Shown piece by piece: positions 1 to 8,632 of a DNA stretch of 64,000 bases. The notes below the pieces were generated by a model. The model had not been told where the DNA came from. It searched no databases and saw only the letters and a program-made list of their open reading frames with translations. The translations under genes were made by a program, and so were the position numbers. The stretch is from Streptomyces soli (GTDB lineage: Bacteria > Actinomycetota > Actinomycetes > Streptomycetales > Streptomycetaceae), in NCBI RefSeq assembly GCF_003999195.1, contig NZ_RJVR01000049.1, positions 1-64,000 of the forward strand, given 5' to 3'. Each line of letters begins with the position of its first letter. Position 1 is the first letter of the stretch.

Positions 1-232
1 CCCCACGCCGCCGCCCGCACGGCTGCCGCGGCTCCCGCGCCGCCGCACGGCCGCGCGCCGGCTCGCCGTCACCGCCACGATGGCGAGCGCCGTCTGGGTC
101 GGCGCGGTCGGCACCGGGATCGCCGCCACCCATCAGGCACCCGTTGTGATGCGCACCATCCATCACACACTGGACGGCGATGACGGCGTGTCGCCCCCGC
201 CGGCGTCGCCGTCACCGGAAGGATCCCGCTGA
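1..232 (+). CDS. C-terminal end of an unidentified membrane protein (partial)
   Basis: The reading frame is open from base 2 to a TGA at 230-232. Its last base is the first base of the ATG of the deacetylase gene that follows (TGATG), which indicates co-translation. About 76 residues are visible: a Pro/Arg-rich stretch, one hydrophobic segment at window residues 22-44 that is probably membrane-spanning, and a Pro/Ser-rich tail after a short acidic stretch. No family can be named from this fragment. The tight coupling suggests a role linked to the cell-envelope deacetylase downstream, which is inference only. Confidence 0.55.
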   Translation, partial: PTPPPARLPRLPRRRTAARRLAVTATMASAVWVGAVGTGIAATHQAPVVMRTIHHTLDGDDGVSPPPASPSPEGSR

Positions 233-963
233 TGACCGCTTCCCGCGCCTTCCGCGCCGCCCGCACAGCCGCGTACGTGGCGCTGCCCGTCCTGGCCGCC
301 GCTCACGCGGCCCCGGTCCTGTCGACCTTCGGGCCGCTGCGCAACCGCCTCATGCCCCGCCTCTCCGGGCAGGGCCGGACCGACCACGTGGCACTGACCT
401 TCGACGATGGCCCCGATCCGCTCTCCACTCCGTTCTTCCTGCGGCAGTTGGAGGCGCGCCGGATCCACGCCACCTTCTTCCTCCTCGGCAGCGCCGCCCG
501 GCGTACGCCGGACCTCGTACGGGAGATGGTGGCCGCCGGACACGAGATCGCCATCCACGGCTGGCAGCACCGCCCACTGCTGCTGCGCGGCCCCCGGGCC
601 ACGTACGACGACCTGGCCCGCGCCCGCGACACCGTCGGCGACATCACCGGCACGGCGCCGACGCTCTTCCGGCCCCCGTACGGTGTGATGACCACCTCGG
701 CGCACCTGTCCGCCCGGCGCCTGAACCTGACCCCGGTCCTGTGGACCTGCTGGGGCGAGGACTGGCGGGCCCGCGCCACCCCGCACTCCGTCCTTCGTAC
801 CGTCACCGCCGACCTGCGCGGTGGCGGTACGGTTCTCCTCCACGACTCCGACTGCACCTCCGCCCCCGGCTCGTGGCAGAACACCCTGGGTGCTCTTCCC
901 CGTCTCCTCGACACCTGCGACGAACGCGGCCTGCGCGTGGGCCCGTTGCGCGAGCACGGCTAG
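232..963 (+). CDS. Polysaccharide deacetylase (NodB domain)
   Basis: This 243-residue protein has the carbohydrate esterase 4 (NodB) motif set: TFDDGPDP near residue 56 (catalytic base Asp and metal Asp), HEIAIHGWQH near residue 103 (metal-binding His pair), RPPYG near 145, and LLHDSD near 202 (catalytic His). Family members remove N-acetyl groups from cell-wall or extracellular polysaccharide. The N-terminal hydrophobic stretch at residues 12-30 is a signal peptide or membrane anchor, so the enzyme should act outside the membrane. The ATG overlaps the preceding stop codon by one base. A second, divergent deacetylase-like protein follows about 120 bp downstream. The fold is certain; the substrate is unknown. 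Confidence 0.9.
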   Translation: MTASRAFRAARTAAYVALPVLAAAHAAPVLSTFGPLRNRLMPRLSGQGRTDHVALTFDDGPDPLSTPFFLRQLEARRIHATFFLLGSAARRTPDLVREMVAAGHEIAIHGWQHRPLLLRGPRATYDDLARARDTVGDITGTAPTLFRPPYGVMTTSAHLSARRLNLTPVLWTCWGEDWRARATPHSVLRTVTADLRGGGTVLLHDSDCTSAPGSWQNTLGALPRLLDTCDERGLRVGPLREHG

Positions 964-1085
964 CCGACGCACACAATCCCTCCTCGCAAGCACCACGGAA
1001 CCAATCGCGCTCGGTATTCGTACTGAAACGTGACTGTGATACTTGGCCCCGCACATGTGTGCGTGTCCCAAGAGGGGTGACCGAG

Positions 1086-2402
1086 GTGAGGACGCTGGCC
1101 GTTCCGCGAACAGCGGCAGTGGCGACGGCGGGGGCGACTGTGGCCTTGGCGCTGCTCGTGTCCACCATGGGATCGGACGGAGACAGCGGGGGCACCGCGT
1201 CGGCGGCCGCCAACGCGTCGGGCGGGGACAGCGGGGGCACCGCATCGGCGGCCGCCAACGCGTCGGGCGGGGCCTCCGCGCAGGCTAAGAAGAATTCCGG
1301 CAGCGGGAAGAAGACCACCGCCGGCGGGACCCGGATCATCGGCGACGGCTCGACGTCCGACACCGGGGCCCAGCCCGGCCGGCTCAAGCCCACCAAGCTG
1401 AAACCGGGGGAGAAGCCGCCGCAGTTCGTGGTCTTCTCCTGGGACGGCGCGCTGGAGGGCGACGACCATCTGTTCTCCCACTTCCGCGAGTTGGCGAAGC
1501 AGAACAACGCCCATATGACGTTCTTCCTCACCGGCATGTACCTGGTGCCCAAGTCCAAGCGGAAGCTCTACCACCCGCCCCTGCACCCCGTCGGCACCGC
1601 CGCCATCTCCTTCGCCACCGACCAGCACATCAAGGACACCCTGACCCAGCTCACCGCGGCCTGGGAGGACGGCAACGAGATAGGCACCCACTTCAACGGC
1701 CACTTCTGCGGCGACCCGGGCCAGGGAGGCGGCGGCGACTGGACCGTCGCCCAGTGGAAGAGCGAGATCAAGCAGGCGTACTCCTTCGTCGAGAACTGGA
1801 AGACCAACACCGGCTGGACCGGCATCGATCCGCTGCCCTTCGACTACCAGAAGGAGCTCGTCGGCGGCCGCGCCCCCTGCCTGGAGGGCCAGACCAACCT
1901 GCTTAAGGCGGCGAAGACCTTCGGCTGGCGCTACGACGCCAGCTCGCCCGGCGACTTCCAGATATGGCCCGCCAAGAAGAACGGCATCTGGGACTTCCCG
2001 CTCCAGCTCCTCCCCTACCCGAACAACGATTTCCAGGTCCTGTCCATGGACTACAACCTCCTCGCCAACCAGTCCGGCGGCAGCACCGACGGTGACTCCT
2101 CCCAGTACACGAAGTGGGGGAAGGAGTCCCGCGACGCCTATCTCAACGGCTTCGAACGGGTCTACAACGGCAGCCGCGCCCCGCTCTTCATCGGAAACCA
2201 CTTCGAGGAGTGGAACGGCGGCATCTACATGAAGGCCGTCGAGGACGTGATGAAGAGCGTCTGCAAGCGCAAGGGCGTGCAGTGCGTGTCCTTCAAGGAG
2301 CTGGCCGACTGGATGAACGCCCAGGACCCGGCGGTGCTGCAGAAGTTGCGGCTGCTGGACCCGGCGCAGTCGCCGGACTGGAAGACCTACCTCAAGAAAT
2401 AG
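1086..2402 (+). CDS. Divergent secreted polysaccharide deacetylase-like protein
   Basis: The chosen GTG start has AGAGGGG eight bases upstream; an in-frame GTG at 1077 is the alternative. The 438-residue product begins with a signal peptide (hydrophobic residues about 9-25), then a Gly/Ser/Ala-rich linker holding two copies of a 15-residue repeat. The body resembles a degenerate NodB fold: FSWDGA replaces the FDDG motif and GTHFNGHFCG supplies the metal-binding His pair. The later motifs are hard to place. Related Streptomyces proteins are usually called polysaccharide deacetylase family or hypothetical. The SWDG variant keeps one Asp, so activity is plausible but unproven. It lies downstream of a canonical deacetylase on the same strand and ends about where the opposing PBP gene ends. 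Confidence 0.75.
   Translation: MRTLAVPRTAAVATAGATVALALLVSTMGSDGDSGGTASAAANASGGDSGGTASAAANASGGASAQAKKNSGSGKKTTAGGTRIIGDGSTSDTGAQPGRLKPTKLKPGEKPPQFVVFSWDGALEGDDHLFSHFRELAKQNNAHMTFFLTGMYLVPKSKRKLYHPPLHPVGTAAISFATDQHIKDTLTQLTAAWEDGNEIGTHFNGHFCGDPGQGGGGDWTVAQWKSEIKQAYSFVENWKTNTGWTGIDPLPFDYQKELVGGRAPCLEGQTNLLKAAKTFGWRYDASSPGDFQIWPAKKNGIWDFPLQLLPYPNNDFQVLSMDYNLLANQSGGSTDGDSSQYTKWGKESRDAYLNGFERVYNGSRAPLFIGNHFEEWNGGIYMKAVEDVMKSVCKRKGVQCVSFKELADWMNAQDPAVLQKLRLLDPAQSPDWKTYLKK
1182..1271 (+). repeat. Two tandem 45-bp repeats in the deacetylase-like gene
   Basis: Units 1182-1226 and 1227-1271 differ at a single base and encode a 15-residue Gly/Ser/Ala-rich linker twice. The repeat keeps frame, so copy number can change without breaking the gene. 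It spaces the catalytic domain from the membrane or signal region. Confidence 0.9.
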
Positions 2403-4516
2403 CCTTCAGGTACGAGGTCCAGATCGACGCCGGGGAGTCGTTCATCACCGTCGTGCGCAGCGGCAGCAGTTCCTGCTTCTTCGGGTCGACCCGGAAGACC
2501 GCCACCGCCGTCGACACCTTCGTGCCGTAGCCCACGAACCACCCCGCCGACCGGTCCTCCGTCGTCCCCCGGCTTCGCCGCGAAACCCCGTCCGGCCGCG
2601 ACCGCGGCCTTCCCGGCGCCGTAGCTCGCCGAGCCCCGCAGCCCCGCCGACACCGCCTCAGCGGTCTTCGCGCTCACCGCCCTTACCGCCTTGGCGTGCT
2701 GGGCGAAGACGGTCCCGCCGTGCCGCGTCACGCGCTGCACCGAGTACGGCTCCTGATGCATCCCGCCGACCGCGAAGGTCGCGTACGCGTCCGCCATCCG
2801 GATCGCGCTCGGGGTCGAGTTGCCCAGCGAGAAGGCCGGCACCCGCGCGCCCAGGCTGCTGTGCAGGATCCCGGTGGCGGTGGCGGTGGCGGCCACCCCG
2901 GCCAGGCCGACGTCCATGCCGAGCTGGATGAAGGGGGTGTTGACGGACTGCACCATCGCGGTGTTCAGCGTGACGGGCCCCCAGGAGGTGTGCCCGTCGT
3001 TGCGCCCGGTCACGATCTGCCCGCCGCGGTCCCAGTACGGGCCCTCGGGCGTCATCACCTTCACCTTGTCATTGCCGTCGTACGTGGTGGCCGAGGTCAC
3101 CGGCGTACGGCTGCCGTCGCGCACCTTCTGCACGCCCTTCTCCAGGGCGGCGGCGTACACGAAGGGGGTGAAAACCGTACCGGCAGGCACGATCGAGGAG
3201 TTGGCGTCGTTGAAGCCCTGCTTGAGGTAGTCCCGGCCGCCGAAGAGCGCGACGATCCGCCCGTCGGTGGCCACCGACGCCGCGCCGGCGCGTACATGGC
3301 TGTCAGCGGCACTCTTCTTGCTGTCGAACTCGGCCAGCGCCGCGTTCGCGGACGCGGCGAGCGCGTCGACCTTCGGCTTCTCGAAGGTGGTGTGCACCTG
3401 GTAGCCGCCGAGCGCGAACTCGGCGTCGCTGATGCCGGTATGGGCGGTGACGTAAGCCTCCGCTGTCTCGACCAGATAGCCGGTCTGGCCGTTGAGCCCC
3501 TCCAGCTTCGGCGGGTCCTTCGGCTCGGGGAAGGTCTTGTAGCTGTCCCGTTCGGCCTGCGACAGCTGGCCGGTCTTGACCATCCGGTCCAGGATCCAGT
3601 CCCAGCGCTCCACGGCCCGCGCGCGGTTGGCCTTGCTGATCGCCGGGTCGTACAGCCCGGCGCCCTTGAGCAGCGAGGCGAGGAAGGCGCCCTCGCTGAC
3701 GTTGAGTTCCGAGGCGTCCTTGCCGTAGTACGCCTGCGCGGCGCGCTGGATGCCGTACGTGCCGCGCCCGAACCACGAGGTGTTGAGATACCCCTGCAGG
3801 ATCTGGTCCTTCGACATCTTCTTGTCGAGCTTGATCGCGATGAAGATCTCGGTGGCCTTGCGGGAGACGGTCTGCTGCTGGTTGAGGTACGCGTTCTTCA
3901 CGTACTGCTGGGTGATCGTGGAGCCGCCCTGCGTGTCGCCGCCCGAGCCCATCCTCAGGACGGCCCTGCTGATGCCTCTCAGGGACACCCCGGAGTCGGA
4001 GTAGAAGCTCTCGTTCTCCGCTGCCAGCACCGCCGAGCGGACCCCCTTCGGCACCTTGGACAGCGGCATCTCCTGTCGGTTGACCTGGCCGGTCCTGGCC
4101 ATCTCGGTGCCGTCGGCCCAGTAGTAGACGTTGTCCTGCTGGGTCGCGAAGGAGTTCAGGTCCTTGGGTATCTGGGTGTTGGCGTACGCGATGCCCACGA
4201 CCGTCGTCAGCGTCGCGAAGCCGAACAGCACCAGCGACAGCCACTGCCGCCACGACGGCATCCAGCGCCGCCAGCCCATCCGCGCCGGGCGCGGGTACTC
4301 CCAGCGCAGACGCCGCGCGAAGGGCGACAGGCGCGCCCCCAACGGCGACGGGCGCGCCACGAACGGCGACAGGCGCGCCCCCAACGGCGACAGGCGCGCC
4401 ACGAACGGCGACAGGCGCGCCCCCAACGGCGACAACCGCGCCACGAACGCGGTAACCGCCGCCAGCCCCCCTACCAGCGCCGCCGGCCGCTTCCTCGCGT
4501 GCCGCTGCTTACTCAT
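2387..4516 (-). CDS. Class A penicillin-binding protein with C-terminal frameshift and degenerate transpeptidase site
   Basis: The product is a bifunctional-type peptidoglycan synthase of about 709 residues. It has a repeat-rich cytoplasmic N-terminus, a membrane anchor near residues 89-110, a GT51 glycosyltransferase domain (GGSTITQQ and the K-x2-IL-x2-YLN motif) and a transpeptidase domain. Two things are unusual. The SxxK nucleophile motif reads T447-V-F-T450, so the catalytic Ser and Lys are both missing, while an SVN motif is retained. At the third motif (K648-P-G) an extra G, seen as C5 at 2566-2570 on the plus strand, shifts the frame. Restoring it gives KPGTT, then WFVGYGT, with a stop at 2392-2394. 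As read, the last 60 or so residues are unrelated sequence. The glycosyltransferase should work; the transpeptidase probably does not. The gene converges on the deacetylase-like gene. Confidence 0.85.
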   Translation of the reverse strand: MSKQRHARKRPAALVGGLAAVTAFVARLSPLGARLSPFVARLSPLGARLSPFVARPSPLGARLSPFARRLRWEYPRPARMGWRRWMPSWRQWLSLVLFGFATLTTVVGIAYANTQIPKDLNSFATQQDNVYYWADGTEMARTGQVNRQEMPLSKVPKGVRSAVLAAENESFYSDSGVSLRGISRAVLRMGSGGDTQGGSTITQQYVKNAYLNQQQTVSRKATEIFIAIKLDKKMSKDQILQGYLNTSWFGRGTYGIQRAAQAYYGKDASELNVSEGAFLASLLKGAGLYDPAISKANRARAVERWDWILDRMVKTGQLSQAERDSYKTFPEPKDPPKLEGLNGQTGYLVETAEAYVTAHTGISDAEFALGGYQVHTTFEKPKVDALAASANAALAEFDSKKSAADSHVRAGAASVATDGRIVALFGGRDYLKQGFNDANSSIVPAGTVFTPFVYAAALEKGVQKVRDGSRTPVTSATTYDGNDKVKVMTPEGPYWDRGGQIVTGRNDGHTSWGPVTLNTAMVQSVNTPFIQLGMDVGLAGVAATATATGILHSSLGARVPAFSLGNSTPSAIRMADAYATFAVGGMHQEPYSVQRVTRHGGTVFAQHAKAVRAVSAKTAEAVSAGLRGSASYGAGKAAVAAGRGFAAKPGDDGGPVGGVVRGLRHEGVDGGGGLPGRPEEAGTAAAAHDGDERLPGVDLDLVPEGYFLR
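4323..4448 (-). repeat. Six tandem 21-bp repeats in the PBP N-terminus
   Basis: Six 21-bp units alternate between two versions, so the array can also be read as three 42-bp units. On the coding strand they give the heptad RLSPLGA or RLSPFVA and related forms. The segment is basic and lies before the membrane anchor, so it is cytoplasmic. It is a coding minisatellite, not a CRISPR array. Confidence 0.9.
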
Positions 4517-4590
4517 GCGCCCCCGCCCCCGCCCCTGCCCCGCTCGACACCCTTGTCCCGTAGTCCCCCGCTAGAACATATATCCCGTCC

Positions 4591-5010
4591 CTATGCGGTG
4601 CGCCCCGGACGGTAGGTGCACAGCGACCAGATGATGAACACACCCATCGCGATCAGCACGACGGACCAGACCGGCGAGTACGGCAGGAAGAGGAAGTTCG
4701 CCAGCACACTGAGGCCTGCCAGGGCGACACCGACGTACCGGGCCATGGGGGAGCCGCCCAGCACCCCCATGCCGGTCAGGACGAGCACGATGCCGAGGCC
4801 CAGGTGGACCCAGCCCCAGGACGCCAGGTCGAACTTGAAGGCGTAGTTGCCGACCAGGGCGTAGACATCGTTCCTCGCGATCCCGGAGATGCCCTGCAGG
4901 ATGGCCAGCACACCGTCCACCAGCAGCAGCACCCCGGCGAACACCGTGCCGCCGGCAGCCCACGGGCTGCCTCCGACCCTGTCGGCCCTGTGCGGAGTGG
5001 TCGTTGTCAT
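4591..5010 (-). CDS. Small four-helix membrane protein (DUF7144-like)
   Basis: This 139-residue integral membrane protein has four hydrophobic segments separated by short polar turns, a pattern I associate with the DUF7144 family in Streptomyces; no function is known. The ATG at 5008-5010 was preferred over one 42 bases upstream because GGAAAGGA lies eight bases before it. The gene stands alone, about 75 bp upstream of the PBP gene on the same strand and divergent from the CorA gene. The C-terminus is short and basic, so it is probably on the cytoplasmic side. Confidence 0.8.
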   Translation of the reverse strand: MTTTTPHRADRVGGSPWAAGGTVFAGVLLLVDGVLAILQGISGIARNDVYALVGNYAFKFDLASWGWVHLGLGIVLVLTGMGVLGGSPMARYVGVALAGLSVLANFLFLPYSPVWSVVLIAMGVFIIWSLCTYRPGRTA

Positions 5011-5121
5011 GGCGATTCCTTTCCGATGGCCCCCTCGGATGCCCCCCGCCACAACCGTCCCCCTGATCCCATTAGCCCACCGTTCGGCCCACCCCGCACA
5101 TCGGCGCGTTACGCTGCGCTG

Positions 5122-6273
5122 GTGTCGTCAGATCGTCGTATTCGTGCCCTTCGCGCCCTGAAAAGCTCCGCGAAGCGCCGCGTCGTGGCCGAGCCCGCGC
5201 CCGCGGCGCCCGTTGCTGTGCCGGGGCCCGTGGAGGACGAGGACGCGCCGCAGAGCAGCGTCATCGACGCGGCCCTGTACCGCGACGGGCGGCGGGTGAG
5301 CACGCCGTCGACGCTCGCGGAGGCCTACGCGCAGCTGCGCCAGGAGCCAGGCGCGATGGCGTGGATCGGGCTGTACCGGCCGAGCGAACCGGAGCTGGTG
5401 TCGCTGGCGAAGGAGTTCGACCTGCACCCGCTGGCGCTGGAGGACGCGATCCAGGCGCATCAGCGGCCCAAGCTGGAGCGCTACGGCGAGACCCTCTTCG
5501 TGGTGCTGCGGGCCGCCCGCTATCTGGACGCCCCCGAGGAGGTCGACTTCGCCGAGCTGCACATCTTCGTCGGCCCCGGCTTCGTACTGACCGTGCGGCA
5601 CGGCTCGGCACCGGATCTGTCCACGGTCCGGCGCCGCATGGAATCAAGCCCCGAACTGCTGAAACTCGGCCCTGAGGCGGTGCTGTACGCGATCCTCGAC
5701 ACGGTGGTCGACGGCTACGCGCCGGTCGTCGCGGGCGTCGAGAACGACATTGACGAGAGCGAGATCCAGGTCTTCGGCGGCGACCCGCAGGTGTCCCGGC
5801 GTATCTACGAGCTGTCGCAGGAGGTTCTGGAGTTCCAGCGTGCCACCCGCCCGCTGGCCCCGATGCTCGAGGCGCTGACGGCCGGCTTCGCCAAATACCG
5901 CACGGACGAGGAGCTGCAGCGCAATCTGCGGGACGTGCAGGACCACGTCCTGCACACGATCGAGCGCGTGGACGTCTTCCGGCAGTCGCTGTCCGACATG
6001 CTCACCGTCAACGCCACGCTCGTGGCGCAGCAGCAGAACGCGGAGATGAAGGCACTGACCGAGGCCAGCTTCGAGCAGAACGAGGAGATCAAGCGGATCT
6101 CCTCCTGGGCCGCTATCCTCTTCGCGCCCACCCTCGTCGGCACGATCTACGGGATGAACTTCACGCACATGCCGGAGCTCACCTGGGAATTCGGCTACCC
6201 CTTCGCCATCTTCCTCATGGCGGTTGTCTGCGGCGGCCTCTACGTCATCTTCAAGCGCCGCGGCTGGCTCTGA
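5122..6273 (+). CDS. corA: CorA-family magnesium/cobalt transporter
   Basis: This 383-residue protein has the CorA layout: an N-terminal cytoplasmic alpha/beta domain, a long helical stalk (about residues 210-320), and two C-terminal transmembrane helices. The signature YGMNF lies just before the periplasmic loop (Gly344-Met-Asn346). CorA pentamers carry Mg2+ or Co2+ down the electrochemical gradient. The GTG start is the first in frame after the divergent neighbour's promoter region. It has no clear ribosome-binding site, so a leaderless message is possible. The C-terminus RRGWL is typical of actinobacterial CorA. A strong hairpin follows the stop. Transport specificity is assigned by family only. 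Confidence 0.93.
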   Translation: MSSDRRIRALRALKSSAKRRVVAEPAPAAPVAVPGPVEDEDAPQSSVIDAALYRDGRRVSTPSTLAEAYAQLRQEPGAMAWIGLYRPSEPELVSLAKEFDLHPLALEDAIQAHQRPKLERYGETLFVVLRAARYLDAPEEVDFAELHIFVGPGFVLTVRHGSAPDLSTVRRRMESSPELLKLGPEAVLYAILDTVVDGYAPVVAGVENDIDESEIQVFGGDPQVSRRIYELSQEVLEFQRATRPLAPMLEALTAGFAKYRTDEELQRNLRDVQDHVLHTIERVDVFRQSLSDMLTVNATLVAQQQNAEMKALTEASFEQNEEIKRISSWAAILFAPTLVGTIYGMNFTHMPELTWEFGYPFAIFLMAVVCGGLYVIFKRRGWL

Positions 6274-6283
6274 ACGCCGACAA

Positions 6284-6314
6284 GCGGGCCGGCGGCTCGA
6301 AGCCGCCGGCCCGC
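6284..6314. terminator. Terminator hairpin between corA and the Lys-rich peptide gene
   Basis: A perfect 14-bp GC-rich stem (6284-6297 with 6301-6314) closes a CGA loop 10 bases after the corA stop. It sits between two convergent genes and could stop transcription from both sides. There is no clear U-tract, as is common in Streptomyces. Confidence 0.85.
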
Positions 6315-6346
6315 CCTTCAGGTGCGGGTACCGCTACGCGTCGGCG

Positions 6347-6466
6347 TCAGCCACCGATGGGGCGGTGTACGACCTTCTTCTGCTTCTTCTTGGCGACCGG
6401 CTTCGCGGGCTCGACCTTCTTGGCGGTCTTCTTCTTGGCGACCGGGGTGAGGATACGCAGGCTCAT
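6347..6466 (-). CDS. 39-residue Lys-rich basic peptide
   Basis: A short frame with ATG at 6464-6466 and TGA at 6347-6349. AAAGGGG stands seven bases before the start. The peptide starts MSLRILTP, contains VAKKK twice (near residues 9 and 24) plus AKK and QKK, and ends HRPIGG. Twelve of 39 residues are Lys and there are no acidic residues except one Glu. It resembles histone-H1-like or ribosome/nucleic-acid-binding tails, but I recognise no family. The Shine-Dalgarno sequence, the repeat structure and the adjoining shared terminator support a real gene. Confidence 0.65.
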   Translation of the reverse strand: MSLRILTPVAKKKTAKKVEPAKPVAKKKQKKVVHRPIGG

Positions 6467-6507
6467 GATTTTCCCCTTTCAAGGGATCGGCTTCGACACG
6501 GAAAACA

Positions 6508-6849
6508 TTACGCACCGATTTTGAGTTGGCCCCTGAAATGGAAATGAGACTTCTTCTCACGGCCCTGACGCAACCGGAGTTGGGGCCACCAGTCGCTGTC
6601 CCTCGTCAGGATCAGCGTGCCGGTGCCGCGCACGGTGAGGCTGCTCGTGCCGCTGATCACACCGGTGTACGTGGTAGTGCCGGCCGGCACCTTCACCACG
6701 GTGTCCCCGGACAGCGTCACATTCCGGTCGACCAGGATGTCCGCCGTGATGTCCCCGCTGCCGGCCGCCCGCGCCACCGTGGCGGGCGCCGGCAGGGGCA
6801 CGGCCAGGACTGCCAGGGCCGCCGCGAGCGATCTTCTTCGTGCCGCCAT
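6508..6849 (-). pseudogene. Truncated secreted protein, probably 5' remnant of a beta-helix or pectate-lyase-like gene
   Basis: From the ATG at 6847-6849 the frame encodes 113 residues: an Arg-rich start, a signal peptide ending near Ala29, then alternating Val/Thr/Gly strands (for example VRGTGTLIL) typical of the first coils of a right-handed parallel beta-helix. The pattern stops at TRDSD, about residue 85. The remaining 28 residues are Lys/Arg/His-rich and lack beta-helix spacing. Full-length relatives would run for several hundred residues, so this is probably a truncated copy. No clear ribosome-binding site precedes the ATG. It might instead be a short functional secreted protein. Confidence 0.5.
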
Positions 6850-6907
6850 GCACAGGAGACGTCCGGCGACCCCGGCGGATAACAGAAACTCTCGCCGTGG
6901 CCGGGGC

Positions 6908-8632
6908 TTACGCGTCCGGGTCGCCGCCGAAGCGCTCCTCGTACGACGCCAGGTCCTCATCGGTGATCTTCGCGAAGAGCACCGGAGGGACGGTGAAGCC
7001 GGTGCCCGCCGGGACGGCGGACAGGGCGCGGGCCTCATCGGGGCTGACCCATGCGGCGGTGTCGTCGGGGAGGGCGAAGGCCGAACGCATGGCGCGGCTG
7101 CTGGAGGGGATGAAGGGCTCGGAGACGACCGCGTAGAGGTGGATGAGGTTCATCGCCGTGCGGAGGGTGAGCGCGGCGCCGTCCTGATCGGTCTTGATCT
7201 CCAGCCAGGGGGCCTTCTCCTCCAGGTAGGAGTTGCCCGCGCTCCACAGGGCACGCAGCGTCTGCGTGGCCTTGCGGAACTGCAGGGTCTCCATGTGGCC
7301 CTCGTACTCCGCGAGGAGCTGCGCGATCTGCTCGCCGAGCTTCCGCTCCGCCTCGCCCGCCTCGCGGCCGGCCGGGACCTCGTCGCCGAAGCGCTTGCGG
7401 GAGAAGGACAGGACCCGGTTGACGAAGTTGCCGAGGGTGTCGGCCAGGTCCTTGTTGACGGTGGCGGCGAAGTGCTCCCAGGTGAAGGAGGTGTCGTCGG
7501 ACTCGGGCGCGTTCGCCATCAGGAAGTAGCGCCAGTAGTCGGCCGGCAGCAGCTCCAGGGCGGCGTCGGTGAAGATGCCGCGACGCTGGGAGGTGGAGAA
7601 CTTGCCGCCGTAGTAGTTCAGCCAGTTGAAGGCCTTGACGTAGTCGACCTTCTTCCACTTGTCCCGGGTGCCCAGCAGGGTCGCCGGGAACATGACCGTG
7701 TGGAAGGGGACGTTGTCCTTCGCCATGAACTCGGTGTAGCGGACGTCGGTGTCCACGTCGTACCACCAGGACTTCCAGTCCCGGACCTCGCCCTCGGGCG
7801 CCGCGTCCGACCATTCCTTCGTCGCGCCGATGTACTCGATCGGGGCGTCGAACCATACGTAGAAGACCTTGCCCTCGGCCGCCAGCTCGGGCCAGGTGTC
7901 GGCGGGAACAGGGACGCCCCAGTCGAGGTCGCGTGTGATGGCGCGGTCGTGGAGGCCTTCGCTCAGCCACTTGCGGGCGATGGAGGAGGCGAGGACCGGC
8001 CAGTCCTTGCCGTGCTCGTCGACCCAGGCCTCGACCTCGTCGGCCAGCTTGGACTGCAGCAGGAACAGGTGCTTGGTCTCGCGCACCTCGAGCCGGTCGC
8101 TGCCGCTGATGGCGGAGCGGGGGTTGATGAGGTCGGTCGGGTCCAGCACGCGGGTGCAGTTCTCGCACTGGTCGCCGCGGGCCTTGTCGTAGCCGCAGTG
8201 CGGGCAGGTGCCGACGATGTAGCGGTCGGGGAGGAAGCGCTCGTCGTCCAGGGAGTAGACCTGACGGATGGAGCGCTCCTCGATGAAGCCGTTGGTCTTC
8301 AGCTCGCGCGCGATGGTCTGGGTGATCTCGATGTTCTGCGGCGACGAGCTGCGGCCGAAGTAGTCGAAGGCGAGCGCGAAGCCGTCGTAGATGGCCTTCT
8401 GCGCCTCGTGCTGCTGGGCGCAGAACTCGGCGACCGGCAGACCGGCCTCCTTGGCGGCCAGTTCGGCGGGGGTGCCGTGCTCGTCGGTGGCACAGATGTA
8501 GAGGACGTCGTGGCCGCGCTGGCGCAGATAGCGGGAGTAGACGTCGGCCGGGAGCATGGACCCCACCATGTTGCCCAGGTGCTTGATCCCGTTGATGTAC
8601 GGAAGGGCGCTGGTGATGAGGTGTCGAGCCAT
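6908..8632 (-). CDS. metG: Methionyl-tRNA synthetase
   Basis: This class I aminoacyl-tRNA synthetase charges tRNA-Met with methionine. The 574 residues include HLGN (residues 18-21, the HIGH motif), a four-Cys zinc knuckle (CPHC then CENC, around residues 140-160) in the connective peptide, and KFSTS near residue 344 (the KMSKS loop). The anticodon-binding helical domain follows. There is no C-terminal EMAP/Trbp111-type extension, as is normal for short actinobacterial enzymes. The ATG follows GGGAG by nine bases. It is the only metG visible here and presumably essential. Confidence 0.97.
   Translation of the reverse strand: MARHLITSALPYINGIKHLGNMVGSMLPADVYSRYLRQRGHDVLYICATDEHGTPAELAAKEAGLPVAEFCAQQHEAQKAIYDGFALAFDYFGRSSSPQNIEITQTIARELKTNGFIEERSIRQVYSLDDERFLPDRYIVGTCPHCGYDKARGDQCENCTRVLDPTDLINPRSAISGSDRLEVRETKHLFLLQSKLADEVEAWVDEHGKDWPVLASSIARKWLSEGLHDRAITRDLDWGVPVPADTWPELAAEGKVFYVWFDAPIEYIGATKEWSDAAPEGEVRDWKSWWYDVDTDVRYTEFMAKDNVPFHTVMFPATLLGTRDKWKKVDYVKAFNWLNYYGGKFSTSQRRGIFTDAALELLPADYWRYFLMANAPESDDTSFTWEHFAATVNKDLADTLGNFVNRVLSFSRKRFGDEVPAGREAGEAERKLGEQIAQLLAEYEGHMETLQFRKATQTLRALWSAGNSYLEEKAPWLEIKTDQDGAALTLRTAMNLIHLYAVVSEPFIPSSSRAMRSAFALPDDTAAWVSPDEARALSAVPAGTGFTVPPVLFAKITDEDLASYEERFGGDPDA

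Noticed and set aside
4323-4448. Possible CRISPR array
   Set aside because: The 21-bp units are contiguous without spacers, coding in frame, and lack cas genes nearby.
2696-4615. 639-codon open frame opposite the PBP gene
   Set aside because: It is antisense to a gene with clear GT51 motifs. Long antisense frames are common in high-GC DNA, and its composition (Arg/Gly/His/Val-rich) matches no family.
6850-7038. N-terminal extension of the truncated secreted protein upstream of 6849
   Set aside because: It overlaps metG and places the signal peptide internally.
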